Source: an uncultured Ruminococcus sp. (GTDB lineage: Bacteria; Bacillota; Clostridia; Lachnospirales; Lachnospiraceae). From it: 62,587 nucleotides of DNA. The stretch's first letter is position 1, and each line of letters starts with the position of its first letter. The notes under the pieces were generated by a model. It was given only the letters and a program-made list of their open reading frames with translations, ran no database searches and was not told where the DNA came from. The stretch lies in the NCBI GenBank assembly GCA_900553885.1, contig USFD01000006.1, forward strand, positions 1 to 62,587. The letters are read 5' to 3'. Both the position numbers and the translations under genes were made by a program. Of the stretch, positions 18,088 to 27,041 are shown piece by piece.

Positions 18088-18840
18088 ATGAAGAATACAA
18101 GTGTACTTGGGGTTCCACTATCAATGATAAAACGGCAGCAGCTGCTGGAGACAATTGAAGATGTGATACGCACAGAGCGTATGATATCCATTGTCGCGAT
18201 TAATGCGAGAAAAATCGTACGGACAATCCATGATCCTGCTATGAAGCGGCTGATTCTGGGATTTGATGTATTTCTAGCAGACGGGGCTTCCGTTGTAAAT
18301 GCGGCTGATTCTATGGTAGAGCGTATTACAGGAATTGACCTGATGGAGGATATATGCCGCTGTTCGGAAAAGATAGATGCGAGAATCTTTTTCTACGGAG
18401 CAACAGAGGAAAACAATCTGGCAGCTCAGAAAAAATTGAAAGAAATGTATCCGGACATGAAAATCGCCGGTTACTGTAACGGATATGAGGATGGGGACGT
18501 AGTTGAAAAGATACACAGCGCAAGAGCGAATGTGGTATTTATTGCAAAAGGGACCCCGCTTCAGGAACAATGGATTATGAATCATGGAAGAGATACCGGA
18601 GCCAGTATTCTGATGGGAGTGGGCGGCGCTTTTGATGTTTTTGGCGGAGCGGTGAAAAGAGCACCGCGGTTTGTTCAGAATATCGGGCTGGAATGGTTGT
18701 ACCGGATGGTATGTGAACCAAAAAGATTTAAGCAGATACCCGAGCTTCTGGAATTCAGAAGACTGGTTAAAAAGGAAAAAAAACAGATGTTTCAAAAGAT
18801 AAATGGAGGCAGTTTATGCAGAACAAAAAAATTACAGTAG
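18088..18840 (+). CDS. tagA: WecG/TagA/CpsF family N-acetylmannosaminyltransferase
   Basis: TagA adds ManNAc to GlcNAc-PP-undecaprenol, the committed step of the wall-teichoic-acid linkage unit, at the inner membrane face. 250 aa from the ATG at 18088, chosen because AAGGAG sits 7 nt upstream; starts at 18067/18070 lack this. The family core LADGASVV places an aspartate at residue 65, the position of the proposed catalytic base in studied TagA. IAKGTPLQEQW and GVGGAFDVFGG are also typical. The C-terminal appendage (about 195-250, basic, with RFKQIPELLEFRRLVKK) is the membrane-binding tail. The last 25 nt overlap wecC. Confidence 0.92.
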   Translation: MKNTSVLGVPLSMIKRQQLLETIEDVIRTERMISIVAINARKIVRTIHDPAMKRLILGFDVFLADGASVVNAADSMVERITGIDLMEDICRCSEKIDARIFFYGATEENNLAAQKKLKEMYPDMKIAGYCNGYEDGDVVEKIHSARANVVFIAKGTPLQEQWIMNHGRDTGASILMGVGGAFDVFGGAVKRAPRFVQNIGLEWLYRMVCEPKRFKQIPELLEFRRLVKKEKKQMFQKINGGSLCRTKKLQ

Positions 18841-20036
18841 TAGGACTTGGATATATCGGACTCCCGACAGCAGTTGTGATGGCTGGCGCGGGGCATCATG
18901 TAAAAGGTTTTGACGCAAAAAAGGAAGTGCGTGACAGCCTGAAAAGCGGAAAAATTCATATTGTAGAAAACCATCTTCAGGAAGCTTTTACAGAAGTTAT
19001 GGAAAATGGATGTCTGGAGATTGCAGACGAGATGCCGGTATCGGACATCTACGTGGTCTGCGTACCTACACCTTTCCTGGAAGAAGAAAATGAAAAGACG
19101 GCAGATCTTTCTTATGTGGAATCAGCGGCGAAAGAAGTGGCAAAGGTATTGAAGAAGGGCGATCTGGTAATTCTGGAATCTACAGTCCCCCCTCATACAA
19201 CTGCTATGATGACGAATGTTCTGGCAGAAGAAAGCGGGCTTGACAGAAATGATTTTTATACGGCACATTGCCCGGAAAGAGTACTGCCGGGAAGAATTCT
19301 GTATGAATTACGTCACAACGACAGGATTATCGGATCAGAAGATCCCAGGGCGGCGGAGATTACAAAAGAGCTTTACGAAACATTTGTAGTGGAAGGACAT
19401 TGCTATGTCTGTGATGATGTGACGGCAGAGCTGTGTAAACTCGCGGAAAATACGTTCCGGGATATTAATATCGCATATGCAAATCAGCTCTCCATGCTCT
19501 GTGAGAAAGCGGGAATTGATGTTTTCCGCCTGATTGAGCTGGCAAATAAGCATCCGAGAGTTTCGATTCTCACACCGGGCCTTGGCGTAGGCGGACATTG
19601 TCTGGCAGTAGATCCCTGGTTTATCGTCGAGAAATACGGTGAAAATGCCACTCTTATCCGTACTGCACGGGAGATCAATGAAAGAAAGCCTCTCTGGGTA
19701 AAAGATCAGATTGTAAAAGCGATCGATCAGGATAAAACAAAGAAAATCGGTATCCTTGGTATGGCATATAAGCCAAATATCGATGATATGAGAGAAAGTC
19801 CCTCTCTTGTGCTTGCCAATGCGCTGAAGAGCGAGGGCTATTGTGTATATGGATGTGAGCCGAACAGCAGGAGTGAATCCATCAGCGGAGTAAATCTGCT
19901 TTCTCTGGATGAACTTTTGAATACCTGCGATTATCTTGTTGTTGCACTGGCGCATGATGAATTTAAAAGCGAAGAAATCAGAAATCGCATTATGGAAAAA
20001 CCGCATTATGACTGTATCGGATTTTTAAGGAGCTAG
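18816..20036 (+). CDS. wecC: UDP-N-acetyl-D-mannosamine dehydrogenase (WecC)
   Basis: Oxidises UDP-ManNAc to UDP-ManNAcA with two NAD+, giving an acidic sugar donor. 406 aa: the N-terminal Rossmann motif VGLGYIGLPTA (8-18) binds NAD; the centre has HCPERVLPG, typical of the ManNAc subgroup; the catalytic cysteine is in GVGGHCLAVDPWF; the C-terminal UDP-binding domain includes GMAYKPNIDDMRESP. GGAGG precedes the ATG, which lies inside tagA. Having ManNAc epimerase, ManNAc transferase and ManNAc dehydrogenase consecutively implies that both ManNAc and ManNAcA enter the polymer. Confidence 0.93.
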   Translation: MQNKKITVVGLGYIGLPTAVVMAGAGHHVKGFDAKKEVRDSLKSGKIHIVENHLQEAFTEVMENGCLEIADEMPVSDIYVVCVPTPFLEEENEKTADLSYVESAAKEVAKVLKKGDLVILESTVPPHTTAMMTNVLAEESGLDRNDFYTAHCPERVLPGRILYELRHNDRIIGSEDPRAAEITKELYETFVVEGHCYVCDDVTAELCKLAENTFRDINIAYANQLSMLCEKAGIDVFRLIELANKHPRVSILTPGLGVGGHCLAVDPWFIVEKYGENATLIRTAREINERKPLWVKDQIVKAIDQDKTKKIGILGMAYKPNIDDMRESPSLVLANALKSEGYCVYGCEPNSRSESISGVNLLSLDELLNTCDYLVVALAHDEFKSEEIRNRIMEKPHYDCIGFLRS

Positions 20037-20040
20037 GGGC

Positions 20041-22191
20041 ATGGTCAGGAAAATACTTATATATGGAGATCTTGATCTGAACATTATAGATGGATCAAGT
20101 ATCTGGCTGGTTAATCTGGCAAAGCTTCTTCTGGAAGACAAAGAAAATTATGTGGATATTCTGCTGAAAAAGAGAATCCGCAATCATATTCTCGTAGGGG
20201 AAATTGAGAAGAGATACCGGATCAGACTTCTCTATGTAAAAAATTATATTGATAATATCACAGAAGTAGATACGGGCAATATTGTAAAAGTGTTAAAAAC
20301 AGTAGACGAACTGAGAGATTATTCCTGTATGATTATCAGAGGAACCCAGGTAATGGAGCGTGTGGCCTCTTCTGACATGATAACAAAAGTAATTCCTTAT
20401 CTTACGGATTTCTGCCATGATAAGGATAAGATGGCAGATACGCAGAAGAATTTCTTAAAAGACCTGTACCGAAAGGTACAGGCATATTTTGTGCAGACGC
20501 AGGCAATGAAAGAGTATCTTCAGGACGTATTGCAAGTTGACGGGAAAAAGTTTCATGTCCTGTATCCGGTTGTATTTCCGGGAAAGAGAGAGCGGCAGGA
20601 ACCAAAGACACTGGTATATGCAGGCAAGATAGCAAAAAACTGGAATATTCTGGAACTGCTGAATATTATGGAAAAGCTCAAAGAGAAAGATCCGGCTGTA
20701 AAACTTCACTTTATCGGAAGTAAAGTAAACCGGGATCTTGCAGACCGGAAACAGGAGATATTCAGCAGACTCAGAAACGCGGATAATATTATTTTTCACG
20801 GTGCACTTCCGCATAGCGAGACGGAAAGGATTACGAAAAAATGCTGCCTGGGATATTCGTTCCGCAGCACTGAGGTGGATCATGATCACTCTCTGGAAGT
20901 ATCCGTTAAGCTTCTGGAATACTGTCACAGCGGAGTACCGGTGGTGCTGAGGCGCACCAGGATGCATGAGGCTATTCTGGGAGAAGATTACCCGCTTTTT
21001 GTGGAGTCTGAAGAAGAATGCCTGGAAAAAATACTTATGGCTTTTCATGAACCGGAAGTATGGGCGCGGGCGGAAGCCTGCCTGACACGGTCGGCGGACA
21101 GATTCAGTGTGGAACATATATACAGTAACGTGGCAGAAGCCCTGAAAGTTTATCCGGAAAAAAATATGAGGCTCCTGGTCAGCGGACATGACTTGAAATT
21201 CCTGAGACCTATGTTCCCTTATTTCGAGACCGAATTTGCACTGGAAGTGCAGGAACTGGATGAATATATGGAATTTTCGGCAAAGGAAGCGGGCGAATAT
21301 ATTAAGCGGGCAGATATTATATGGTGCGAATGGCTTCTGACATCCGCTCAATGGTATTCAAACCATGCATATCCGCATCAGAGTCTGTTTATCCGGGCGC
21401 ATCGTTTTGAGGTGGCAAGAAAGTACGGCAATAATATCGACATTAACCGTGTTACGAAAATTATTACTGTTTCCTATTACTGGTTTGAAGAGTTTACAAG
21501 AAAATTCCGCATACCCGCAGAAAAGTGTACGGTGGTTGACAACTTTATTAATACGGGCCAATATGATAAGCCGAAGGAATCAGACAGCCGGTTCCATCTG
21601 GCGCTGATTGGAGCACTTCCGAAAAGAAAAGGCCTGGATCGGGCAGTAGAGCTTCTGAAACTTCTGAAAAAGAAAGATGCCAGATATTGTCTGCACGTAC
21701 CCGGCAAGAGACCGGAGGAGTTCCCGAATACCTGGAATGTACCGGAAGAACGGGAATATTACGAGCAGGTATATAAGAAAATCAGGCAGGATGGCCTGGA
21801 GGATTCCGTTACTTTCGATGGATGGGTGGAAATGACGGAATTTCTTCGGAAAATAGGGTATGTTCTTTCATTAAGTGATGCTAAATTCCCGGAGAGTTTT
21901 CATGTTACCCCCTTTGAAGGGATGGCATCAGGATCTGTAACAGCTGCACTTCGCTGGGAGGGAATTGAATACCTTTATCCGGAGGAAGTGATAATGGACA
22001 GCCTGGAGGAAATGGCGGAGTATATAGACCAGCTTACAAATGCCCCGGATGCCTATGCAGAGGCAGCGGCAGCCGGACAGAAATTTGTCGGGGACAATTA
22101 TGATATTTCCCTTGTATGGGAACATATAAGGAGTCTGCTGGAGATGGGAGGAGATTATGAAGAATTTTGTAATCAGACTGGTAAAGAATAA
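20041..22191 (+). CDS. Two-domain GT4-type glycosyltransferase fusion
   Basis: 716 aa containing two successive GT-B-like modules. The first (about 1-370) has an acceptor half, then VYAGKIAKNWNILELL and HFIGSK, and an SLEVSVKLLEYCHSGVPVV donor-site block. The second (about 375-700) has LALIGALPKRKGLDRAVELL and FPESFHVTPFEGMASGSV, the E-x7-E-like region of GT4 enzymes. Each normally transfers one sugar from a nucleotide donor, so the protein may add two residues in sequence, perhaps ManNAcA among them since it follows wecC. The first lobe's start (LIYGDLDLNIIDGSS) is typical of GT4. The next small gene overlaps its 3' end by 35 nt. Confidence 0.82.
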   Translation: MVRKILIYGDLDLNIIDGSSIWLVNLAKLLLEDKENYVDILLKKRIRNHILVGEIEKRYRIRLLYVKNYIDNITEVDTGNIVKVLKTVDELRDYSCMIIRGTQVMERVASSDMITKVIPYLTDFCHDKDKMADTQKNFLKDLYRKVQAYFVQTQAMKEYLQDVLQVDGKKFHVLYPVVFPGKRERQEPKTLVYAGKIAKNWNILELLNIMEKLKEKDPAVKLHFIGSKVNRDLADRKQEIFSRLRNADNIIFHGALPHSETERITKKCCLGYSFRSTEVDHDHSLEVSVKLLEYCHSGVPVVLRRTRMHEAILGEDYPLFVESEEECLEKILMAFHEPEVWARAEACLTRSADRFSVEHIYSNVAEALKVYPEKNMRLLVSGHDLKFLRPMFPYFETEFALEVQELDEYMEFSAKEAGEYIKRADIIWCEWLLTSAQWYSNHAYPHQSLFIRAHRFEVARKYGNNIDINRVTKIITVSYYWFEEFTRKFRIPAEKCTVVDNFINTGQYDKPKESDSRFHLALIGALPKRKGLDRAVELLKLLKKKDARYCLHVPGKRPEEFPNTWNVPEEREYYEQVYKKIRQDGLEDSVTFDGWVEMTEFLRKIGYVLSLSDAKFPESFHVTPFEGMASGSVTAALRWEGIEYLYPEEVIMDSLEEMAEYIDQLTNAPDAYAEAAAAGQKFVGDNYDISLVWEHIRSLLEMGGDYEEFCNQTGKE

Positions 22192-22534
22192 CCCGGTTCT
22201 GTACCGTGGAGCAAAAAAAGTATACCGGACCTTCCAGCCGGCAAAACCGACGATATACAGAAACAACGATTACAGTGTTGTATATCAGCTGTCAGATCCG
22301 GAAGAAATGCCGGAAATCCTCAGACACTATAACAGTTTCCGGCGTGAGAATACAAGGCTGGCTGTACTGGTGAGGGGAAATACACTTAAAATGCATATTC
22401 TGATCCGGGAGTATCCGGGGGTAATTTTCTATTCGCTGGATTATTATCAGAAATACCGCAAAAGATTATACATTAAAAACATGATATTGACAGACTGCAG
22501 CCAGTCTGTGGAAGATATCATAGAACTGTTATAG
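22157..22534 (+). CDS. Small protein of unknown function in glycopolymer operon
   Basis: 125 aa, preceded by GGAGGAG and overlapping the preceding glycosyltransferase gene by 35 nt, so it is very probably expressed. The N-terminus (KNNPVLYRGAKKVYRTF) is basic and amphipathic, like membrane-association tails seen in several neighbours. The rest alternates hydrophobic strands and charged helices (about 65-125) and ends with DCSQSVEDIIELL, like half of a Rossmann lobe. It may be a regulatory subunit of the adjacent glycosyltransferase or a remnant of a GT-B half. I recognise no family. Confidence 0.7.
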   Translation: MKNFVIRLVKNNPVLYRGAKKVYRTFQPAKPTIYRNNDYSVVYQLSDPEEMPEILRHYNSFRRENTRLAVLVRGNTLKMHILIREYPGVIFYSLDYYQKYRKRLYIKNMILTDCSQSVEDIIELL

Positions 22535-22545
22535 GAGAGATGACA

Positions 22546-23349
22546 ATGCTGAAAAAAGTAGCAGCGCATATCAGGAGATATAATCCATATTCCATGTATG
22601 CCGCAAAATCCGAACTGAAAGGCGAGGTAGGAAGTTCCTATCTGACGTGGCTGTGGTGGATCCTGGATCCGGTATTGTTCATGCTTGTGTATGTATTTAT
22701 CACGGTTGTTGTCTTTAAGTCCCGGGGAAAGTATCTTCCGGTAGTTGTGATCATTGGTCTGACAGTGTGGAATTTTTATAATAAAACGGTAATGGTTTCT
22801 GTTAAGATCGTTAATACATTCCGGGGCATTGTGAGCAAGATTTATATCCCCAAATATATGCTGATTCTTGAAAAGCTTTATGTGAATGCTTTTAAGATGG
22901 CGATATCTTTTGGAATAGTGGCGGCATTTGCGGCTGCGTATAAAATACCGCCCACATTAAATTTGTTCTGGTGTATCCCGGTTATTTTCCTGACGCTGCT
23001 TCTGACACTTGCGTGCAGTGTGCTGGTGGCACATTTCGGCGTGTATATCAATGATCTTTATAATGTGGTTCAGGTTATTCTCCGCTTTATGTTCTATCTT
23101 TCAGGTGTATTTTATGACGTGGGAGACAGACTGTCGCAGACAACATTTTTCGGATTGAATGTGGGTAAAATGATGATTACGGTTAATCCGGTTGCTTATG
23201 TTATTGATGAACTGAGAAAAATCATTATTTACGGCCAGTCTCTGCGGATTGATATGTTTTTATACTGGCTGGTGATATCTCTGATTCTTCTTTTTGCAGG
23301 ACTGAAACTGATGTACCGGTTTGAAAATTCATATATCAAAGTTGTATAA
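22546..23349 (+). CDS. ABC-2 type polysaccharide/teichoic-acid export permease, TagG-like (pair 1)
   Basis: Membrane half of an ABC exporter that flips lipid-linked wall polymer across the membrane. 267 aa with six hydrophobic segments. The N-terminal ELKGEVGSSYLTWLWWILDPV is the amphipathic interface helix plus first helix of TagG/KpsM/Wzm proteins, and NPVAYVIDELRKIIIYGQ before the last pair of helices is also typical. The ATG at 22546 is 8 nt from AGGAG, whereas the ATG at 22540 almost touches it. The matching ATPase gene follows after 24 nt. It forms a different pair from the second TagGH at 41094-42752. Confidence 0.92.
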   Translation: MLKKVAAHIRRYNPYSMYAAKSELKGEVGSSYLTWLWWILDPVLFMLVYVFITVVVFKSRGKYLPVVVIIGLTVWNFYNKTVMVSVKIVNTFRGIVSKIYIPKYMLILEKLYVNAFKMAISFGIVAAFAAAYKIPPTLNLFWCIPVIFLTLLLTLACSVLVAHFGVYINDLYNVVQVILRFMFYLSGVFYDVGDRLSQTTFFGLNVGKMMITVNPVAYVIDELRKIIIYGQSLRIDMFLYWLVISLILLFAGLKLMYRFENSYIKVV

Positions 23350-23373
23350 AAGGATTTGTAAAGGTGAGATAGA

Positions 23374-24138
23374 ATGATGGAAGAAACAGCAATCGAAGTA
23401 AAAGATGTAAAAGTTGCCTACCGGAGTATGAAATCCTTCTCTATCCGGAAAAGTTTTGGAAAAATCAGACAGAGAAGAGATTATTATGAAGCGCTTAAGG
23501 GGGTAAGTTTTACAGTCCCAAAGGGGAAAATTGTCGGAATTATAGGGAAAAACGGAAGCGGGAAATCAACACTTCTCCGGACTATAGCCGGCGTATTCTC
23601 CCCGGATGAAGGCACAGTAAATACTTTCGGAAATCGTCTGTCACTGCTTGCGATCGGGATTGGTTTTCAGGCCAGCTTAAGCGGTCTGGAGAATATTTAT
23701 TTATCCGGGCTTCTTCTCGGATTTACAGAAAAAGAGATAAAAGAGAGGCTGCCGGAGATTATTGAATTTTCCGAGCTGGGAGATTTTATATATAAGCCGG
23801 TTCAGACCTATTCCAGCGGAATGTATTCTAAACTTGCGTTTTCTATTACAGCAATCCTGGATACGGAAATTATACTGATTGACGAGGTGCTGAGTGTAGG
23901 AGACATCAATTTCCGGGAAAAGAGCTATGAGAAGATGAAAGAAATCATAGAAGATAAGAACAAGACGGTAATGATCGTGTCTCACAGCAATGCGAGTATT
24001 CTGGAACTGTGTGACGAAGTAATCTGGATTCATGACGGCCTTGTGAAAGAATACGGCCCGGCTCAGCAGGTGGTGGAGGACTACGAGGGATTCATGAGGA
24101 GGTATCGGAAGAGACATGCAGCAGATGCGGGAAAATAG
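23374..24138 (+). CDS. ABC transporter ATPase, TagH-like polysaccharide exporter (pair 1)
   Basis: Energises the preceding permease. 254 aa: Walker A GKNGSGKST, an unusually leading SSGM-type signature (TYSSGMYSKL, as in TagH/Wzt rather than LSGGQ), Walker B IILIDEVLSVGD, and the switch His in IVSHSN. Residues 20-38 carry an extra basic stretch (SFSIRKSFGKIRQRRDY) before the first beta strand, as in TagH relatives. No C-terminal carbohydrate-binding domain of the Wzt type is present. The start has AAGGTGAG upstream. The next gene overlaps its end by 23 nt. Confidence 0.93.
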   Translation: MMEETAIEVKDVKVAYRSMKSFSIRKSFGKIRQRRDYYEALKGVSFTVPKGKIVGIIGKNGSGKSTLLRTIAGVFSPDEGTVNTFGNRLSLLAIGIGFQASLSGLENIYLSGLLLGFTEKEIKERLPEIIEFSELGDFIYKPVQTYSSGMYSKLAFSITAILDTEIILIDEVLSVGDINFREKSYEKMKEIIEDKNKTVMIVSHSNASILELCDEVIWIHDGLVKEYGPAQQVVEDYEGFMRRYRKRHAADAGK

Positions 24139-25327
24139 ACAACCGGATATTGAAGACAATATTGCCGGGATCTTTTCCTGCTATGACAGGATGGATCGTA
24201 ATACAGACTGTTTAAAAGCAGAACTGGATAAAGTCCGGGCCTCCTGGAAAGCTGACGCTTCTGTTCTGGCAGCTGCCCCGAAAGAATTTCCGGTTTCGGA
24301 AGAGAACAGAGTTCTTCCGGATACACGTTTTTATACACGGATCGGAAGCGCGCGTATTGAAGGATTCTTCCATAGAGGAAAGATCCCCGGACTGTATGTG
24401 ATGTTTGACGGAAGCCGCACAAGAAGCGGGGGAAAATCTCTTGCGCCGCTGCCTTCCTTTTCCAGATGGTCCTGGTATCATTTTACAGACAGCAGTCTGG
24501 TTTCTTTTGAAGATCCGATGTTTTATACGTTCCCGGACTGCACATTGGGATGGTTTTATGGAACAAAAGAAGAGGATTACAGGGAATATACTGCACGGTG
24601 CATTAAAAAGATAGCAGATCTTCTGAATATAGAAAATCAAGATATTGTACTTTATGGTTCTTCAGGAGGAGGAACTGCTGCTTTGGGAGTATCCCGGTAT
24701 CTGCCGGGCTGCTCGGCAGTAGCGATTAATGCCCAGCTGCTTCCTGAAAAATATCCTTATGCCCGCGAACTGGAACAGATTACAGGTATTGATATCTGTG
24801 GAAAAACAGATCCTTTTCTGCGAAATGATAATTATAATATTATCAGAGAACATCCGGAAACAAACTATTTTCTGATTGAAAATGTGCGCTCTGATGCGGA
24901 CTATATAACACAGCTGCAGGCGTTCTGCGACAGGGCCGGACGGAATCCCGGGTTTGGTATTGAGAAAAAGGGAAATCTTATTACATGGCTTTATGATGCG
25001 GCCGGTGCACCGAGTGTGCACTCTGCTGTTGAAAATACAGCAGTATTCCGTATGATTGATCTGCTGGTCAGATGCGTAAGAGAAAACAGGGATATTGCTA
25101 AATTGAAGAATCTGTATGATGTTGTCAATGATTTCTGGTATGAAAGGTATTCTCTTATGAGAAACAATTATTATCAGACAAAGAAAGTAAATGAACTGAC
25201 GGCGGAAAAAGAGCAGATGGAAGCAGAAATGGACAGGATGAAAAAAGATCTGGACTGGGGCTGGATTAAAGCAGGGGTAAAGGTAAAGAGAGCTTTGGGG
25301 AAAATCAGAAGAAAACTGAAAAAATAG
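24116..25327 (+). CDS. Asp2-like alpha/beta-hydrolase-fold acyltransferase or esterase
   Basis: 403 aa. A nucleophile elbow G-S-S-G-G (Ser183) is preceded by a beta strand (QDIVLY), and the region IPGLYVMFDGSRTRSGG resembles the opening strand and oxyanion loop of Asp2-type proteins, which O-acetylate serine-rich glycoproteins in the accessory Sec system. No asp1/asp3/secA2 genes are near, so a role on the exported glycopolymer is more likely here. The third member of the triad may be the histidine in APSVHSAV (about residue 300). The C-terminus (about 350-403) is a coiled coil ending in the basic amphipathic VKRALGKIRRKLKK, likely a membrane anchor. Its start overlaps the ABC ATPase gene. 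A terminator follows. Confidence 0.65.
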   Translation: MQQMRENRQPDIEDNIAGIFSCYDRMDRNTDCLKAELDKVRASWKADASVLAAAPKEFPVSEENRVLPDTRFYTRIGSARIEGFFHRGKIPGLYVMFDGSRTRSGGKSLAPLPSFSRWSWYHFTDSSLVSFEDPMFYTFPDCTLGWFYGTKEEDYREYTARCIKKIADLLNIENQDIVLYGSSGGGTAALGVSRYLPGCSAVAINAQLLPEKYPYARELEQITGIDICGKTDPFLRNDNYNIIREHPETNYFLIENVRSDADYITQLQAFCDRAGRNPGFGIEKKGNLITWLYDAAGAPSVHSAVENTAVFRMIDLLVRCVRENRDIAKLKNLYDVVNDFWYERYSLMRNNYYQTKKVNELTAEKEQMEAEMDRMKKDLDWGWIKAGVKVKRALGKIRRKLKK

Positions 25328-25390
25328 AAAATATCTTTCAAAACCAGCAATATATTCTGCCTGACTGTGCAAAGCGGGCATATATGGAAA

Positions 25391-25423
25391 AGCACTGCAA
25401 ATAAAAATCTGCAGTGCTTTTTT
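25391..25423 (+). terminator. Intrinsic terminator after first export operon
   Basis: AGCACTGCA (25391-25399) and TGCAGTGCT (25410-25418) form a perfect 9-bp stem with a 10-nt A-rich loop, followed by a run of T. It ends the wecB-to-hydrolase transcription unit. Confidence 0.9.
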
Positions 25424-25539
25424 AATATCGGATTTATTTTGTGATGGCCGGTATCCATTTCTGTTTCTGCCCCGTTTTGAGGGAATACAGGTGAATGAAG
25501 TTTGTTACAGCAGTGTGGATTTGCTGGAAATATTTACAG

Positions 25540-25568
25540 TTGATTTACATTGCCAAAATTGGTATTAT
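25540..25568 (+). promoter_or_regulatory. Sigma-A-like promoter for the GH25 gene
   Basis: TTGATT (25540-25545), 17-nt spacer, TATTAT (25563-25568), about 49 nt before the gene. The rest of the 25424-25539 gap shows nothing else I can assign. Confidence 0.5.
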
Positions 25569-25616
25569 AAAAAATAACGGAAAAAATACACGGTATATTA
25601 TGGAAGGAGTACATGT

Positions 25617-27008
25617 ATGGCTGTAAAAAAGTGGTATAAAATAGTAACATTTATATTAGCTTTTTCTATCATTGGAACAAATATACATATTGCAGAAGCG
25701 GCAGAAAAGAGTTCTTCGGTAACGGATAAAGAGGAAGAAAATAATCCGGAAGCAACGGATAATGCGAACAGCTGGCGGTATAAGAATGGAGAACGCATTC
25801 AGCAAAGACAGCGTATTTCTCAATTCTCCCAGTTTTCCCAGTATACTACCTGGCCTGCTGATATTGAGGGGGCTGAAGGATATGGCATTGATGTCAGTGA
25901 ACATCAGGGGAAAATTGACTGGGTCAAGGCAAAAGCAGCTGGTGTAGACTATGCTATTATAAGATGTGGATATGGCCAGGATGAGGAAAACCAGGATGAT
26001 ATCTATTGGGATATAAATGCGGAGGCGTGCGAAAAGAATGAAATTCCTTTTGGTACATACCTGTATTCTTATGCGGATACTGTTGCAAAGGCCCGGAGTG
26101 AAGCCCGACATGTCCTGAGATTGGTAGAAGGATATGATCTTTCCTATCCGATCTATTATGATCTGGAAGATGATATTCAAAGTAATCTGAGTGAGAAGGA
26201 AATTGCAGATATTGCAGAGGCATTCTGCGATACAATTGAGGCAGCAGGATATGATGCTGCTATTTATGCAAACCTGGACTGGTTTACAAATTATCTGACA
26301 GACAGCCGTTTTGAACAGTGGGATAAATGGGTGGCTCAGTGGAGCAGTACTTGTACATATACAGGAAATTATAATATGTGGCAGTGTTCCTCTGAAGGAA
26401 TCGTTGACGGAATCACCGGAGATGTCGATCTGAATATAGATTTTGGCGCTAAAGTAATGGGAACCGGTTTTTATCAGGAGCAGGGGACTGATGAATGGTA
26501 TTACTATATAAACGGATTGCCGGCCGAAGGCCTTGATGATGTTATCAAGGGAACAGTTGACGGAGAGAAAGCCTGGTGGCATGTGGTTAATGGAAAAGTA
26601 ATTTATGACGATACGGTGGCGAAAAACAGCAAAGGCTGGTGGGTGATCCGGGACGGAAAAGTAGATTTTGATTATACCGGATTTGCAGAAAACAGTAATG
26701 GCTGGTGGTACTGTGAAGACGGCAAGGTGCAGTTTGGAACCAGCAGTGTGATTAAAGGAACTGTAAATGGAGAGAAAGCCTGGTGGTATGTAGTCAAAGG
26801 AGAAGTGCTTTTTACGGAAACAGTTGCCAAGAACAGTAAAGGCTGGTGGGTGATCCGGGACGGAAAAGTAGATTTTTCATTTAATGGAATTGCCAGCAAT
26901 AAAAAAGGAAGCTGGCTCTGCCAGGATGGTCAGGTAAATTTTGATTTTAGTGGAACTTATACAGAAAATGGTGTTACCTACCAAATAAATGAAGGCAAGG
27001 TGATATAA
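25617..27008 (+). CDS. Secreted GH25 muramidase with GWW-type wall-binding repeats
   Basis: 463 aa. A signal peptide (MAVKKWYK basic start, hydrophobic core to about residue 28, cleavage near AEAA) is followed by a short linker and a GH25 lysozyme domain (about 88-285) with GIDVSEHQGKIDW, the substrate-cleft YYDLEDD acidic cluster and the closing DVDLNIDFGA. GH25 enzymes cleave the MurNAc-GlcNAc bond. The rest (about 290-463) consists of about eight 20-26-residue repeats with the core GWWxIxDGKVDF. Two other secreted enzymes nearby carry the same repeats. GGAAGGAG precedes the ATG. It is probably a wall remodelling enzyme held to the surface by the repeats. Confidence 0.93.
   Translation: MAVKKWYKIVTFILAFSIIGTNIHIAEAAEKSSSVTDKEEENNPEATDNANSWRYKNGERIQQRQRISQFSQFSQYTTWPADIEGAEGYGIDVSEHQGKIDWVKAKAAGVDYAIIRCGYGQDEENQDDIYWDINAEACEKNEIPFGTYLYSYADTVAKARSEARHVLRLVEGYDLSYPIYYDLEDDIQSNLSEKEIADIAEAFCDTIEAAGYDAAIYANLDWFTNYLTDSRFEQWDKWVAQWSSTCTYTGNYNMWQCSSEGIVDGITGDVDLNIDFGAKVMGTGFYQEQGTDEWYYYINGLPAEGLDDVIKGTVDGEKAWWHVVNGKVIYDDTVAKNSKGWWVIRDGKVDFDYTGFAENSNGWWYCEDGKVQFGTSSVIKGTVNGEKAWWYVVKGEVLFTETVAKNSKGWWVIRDGKVDFSFNGIASNKKGSWLCQDGQVNFDFSGTYTENGVTYQINEGKVI
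26485..27005 (+). repeat. GWW-type cell-wall-binding repeats (GH25 gene)
   Basis: About eight tandem protein repeats of 20-26 residues with the core W-W-x-I/V-x-x-G-K-V-x-F/Y. Two-repeat blocks recur: VAKNSKGWWVIRDGKVDF occurs twice almost unchanged, each after a GTV(D/N)GEKAWW unit. They resemble choline- or glucan-binding repeats in their aromatic-glycine pattern. Confidence 0.85.
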
Positions 27009-27041
27009 GATTGCCATAACGGCAGATGGAGAAGATAAATA

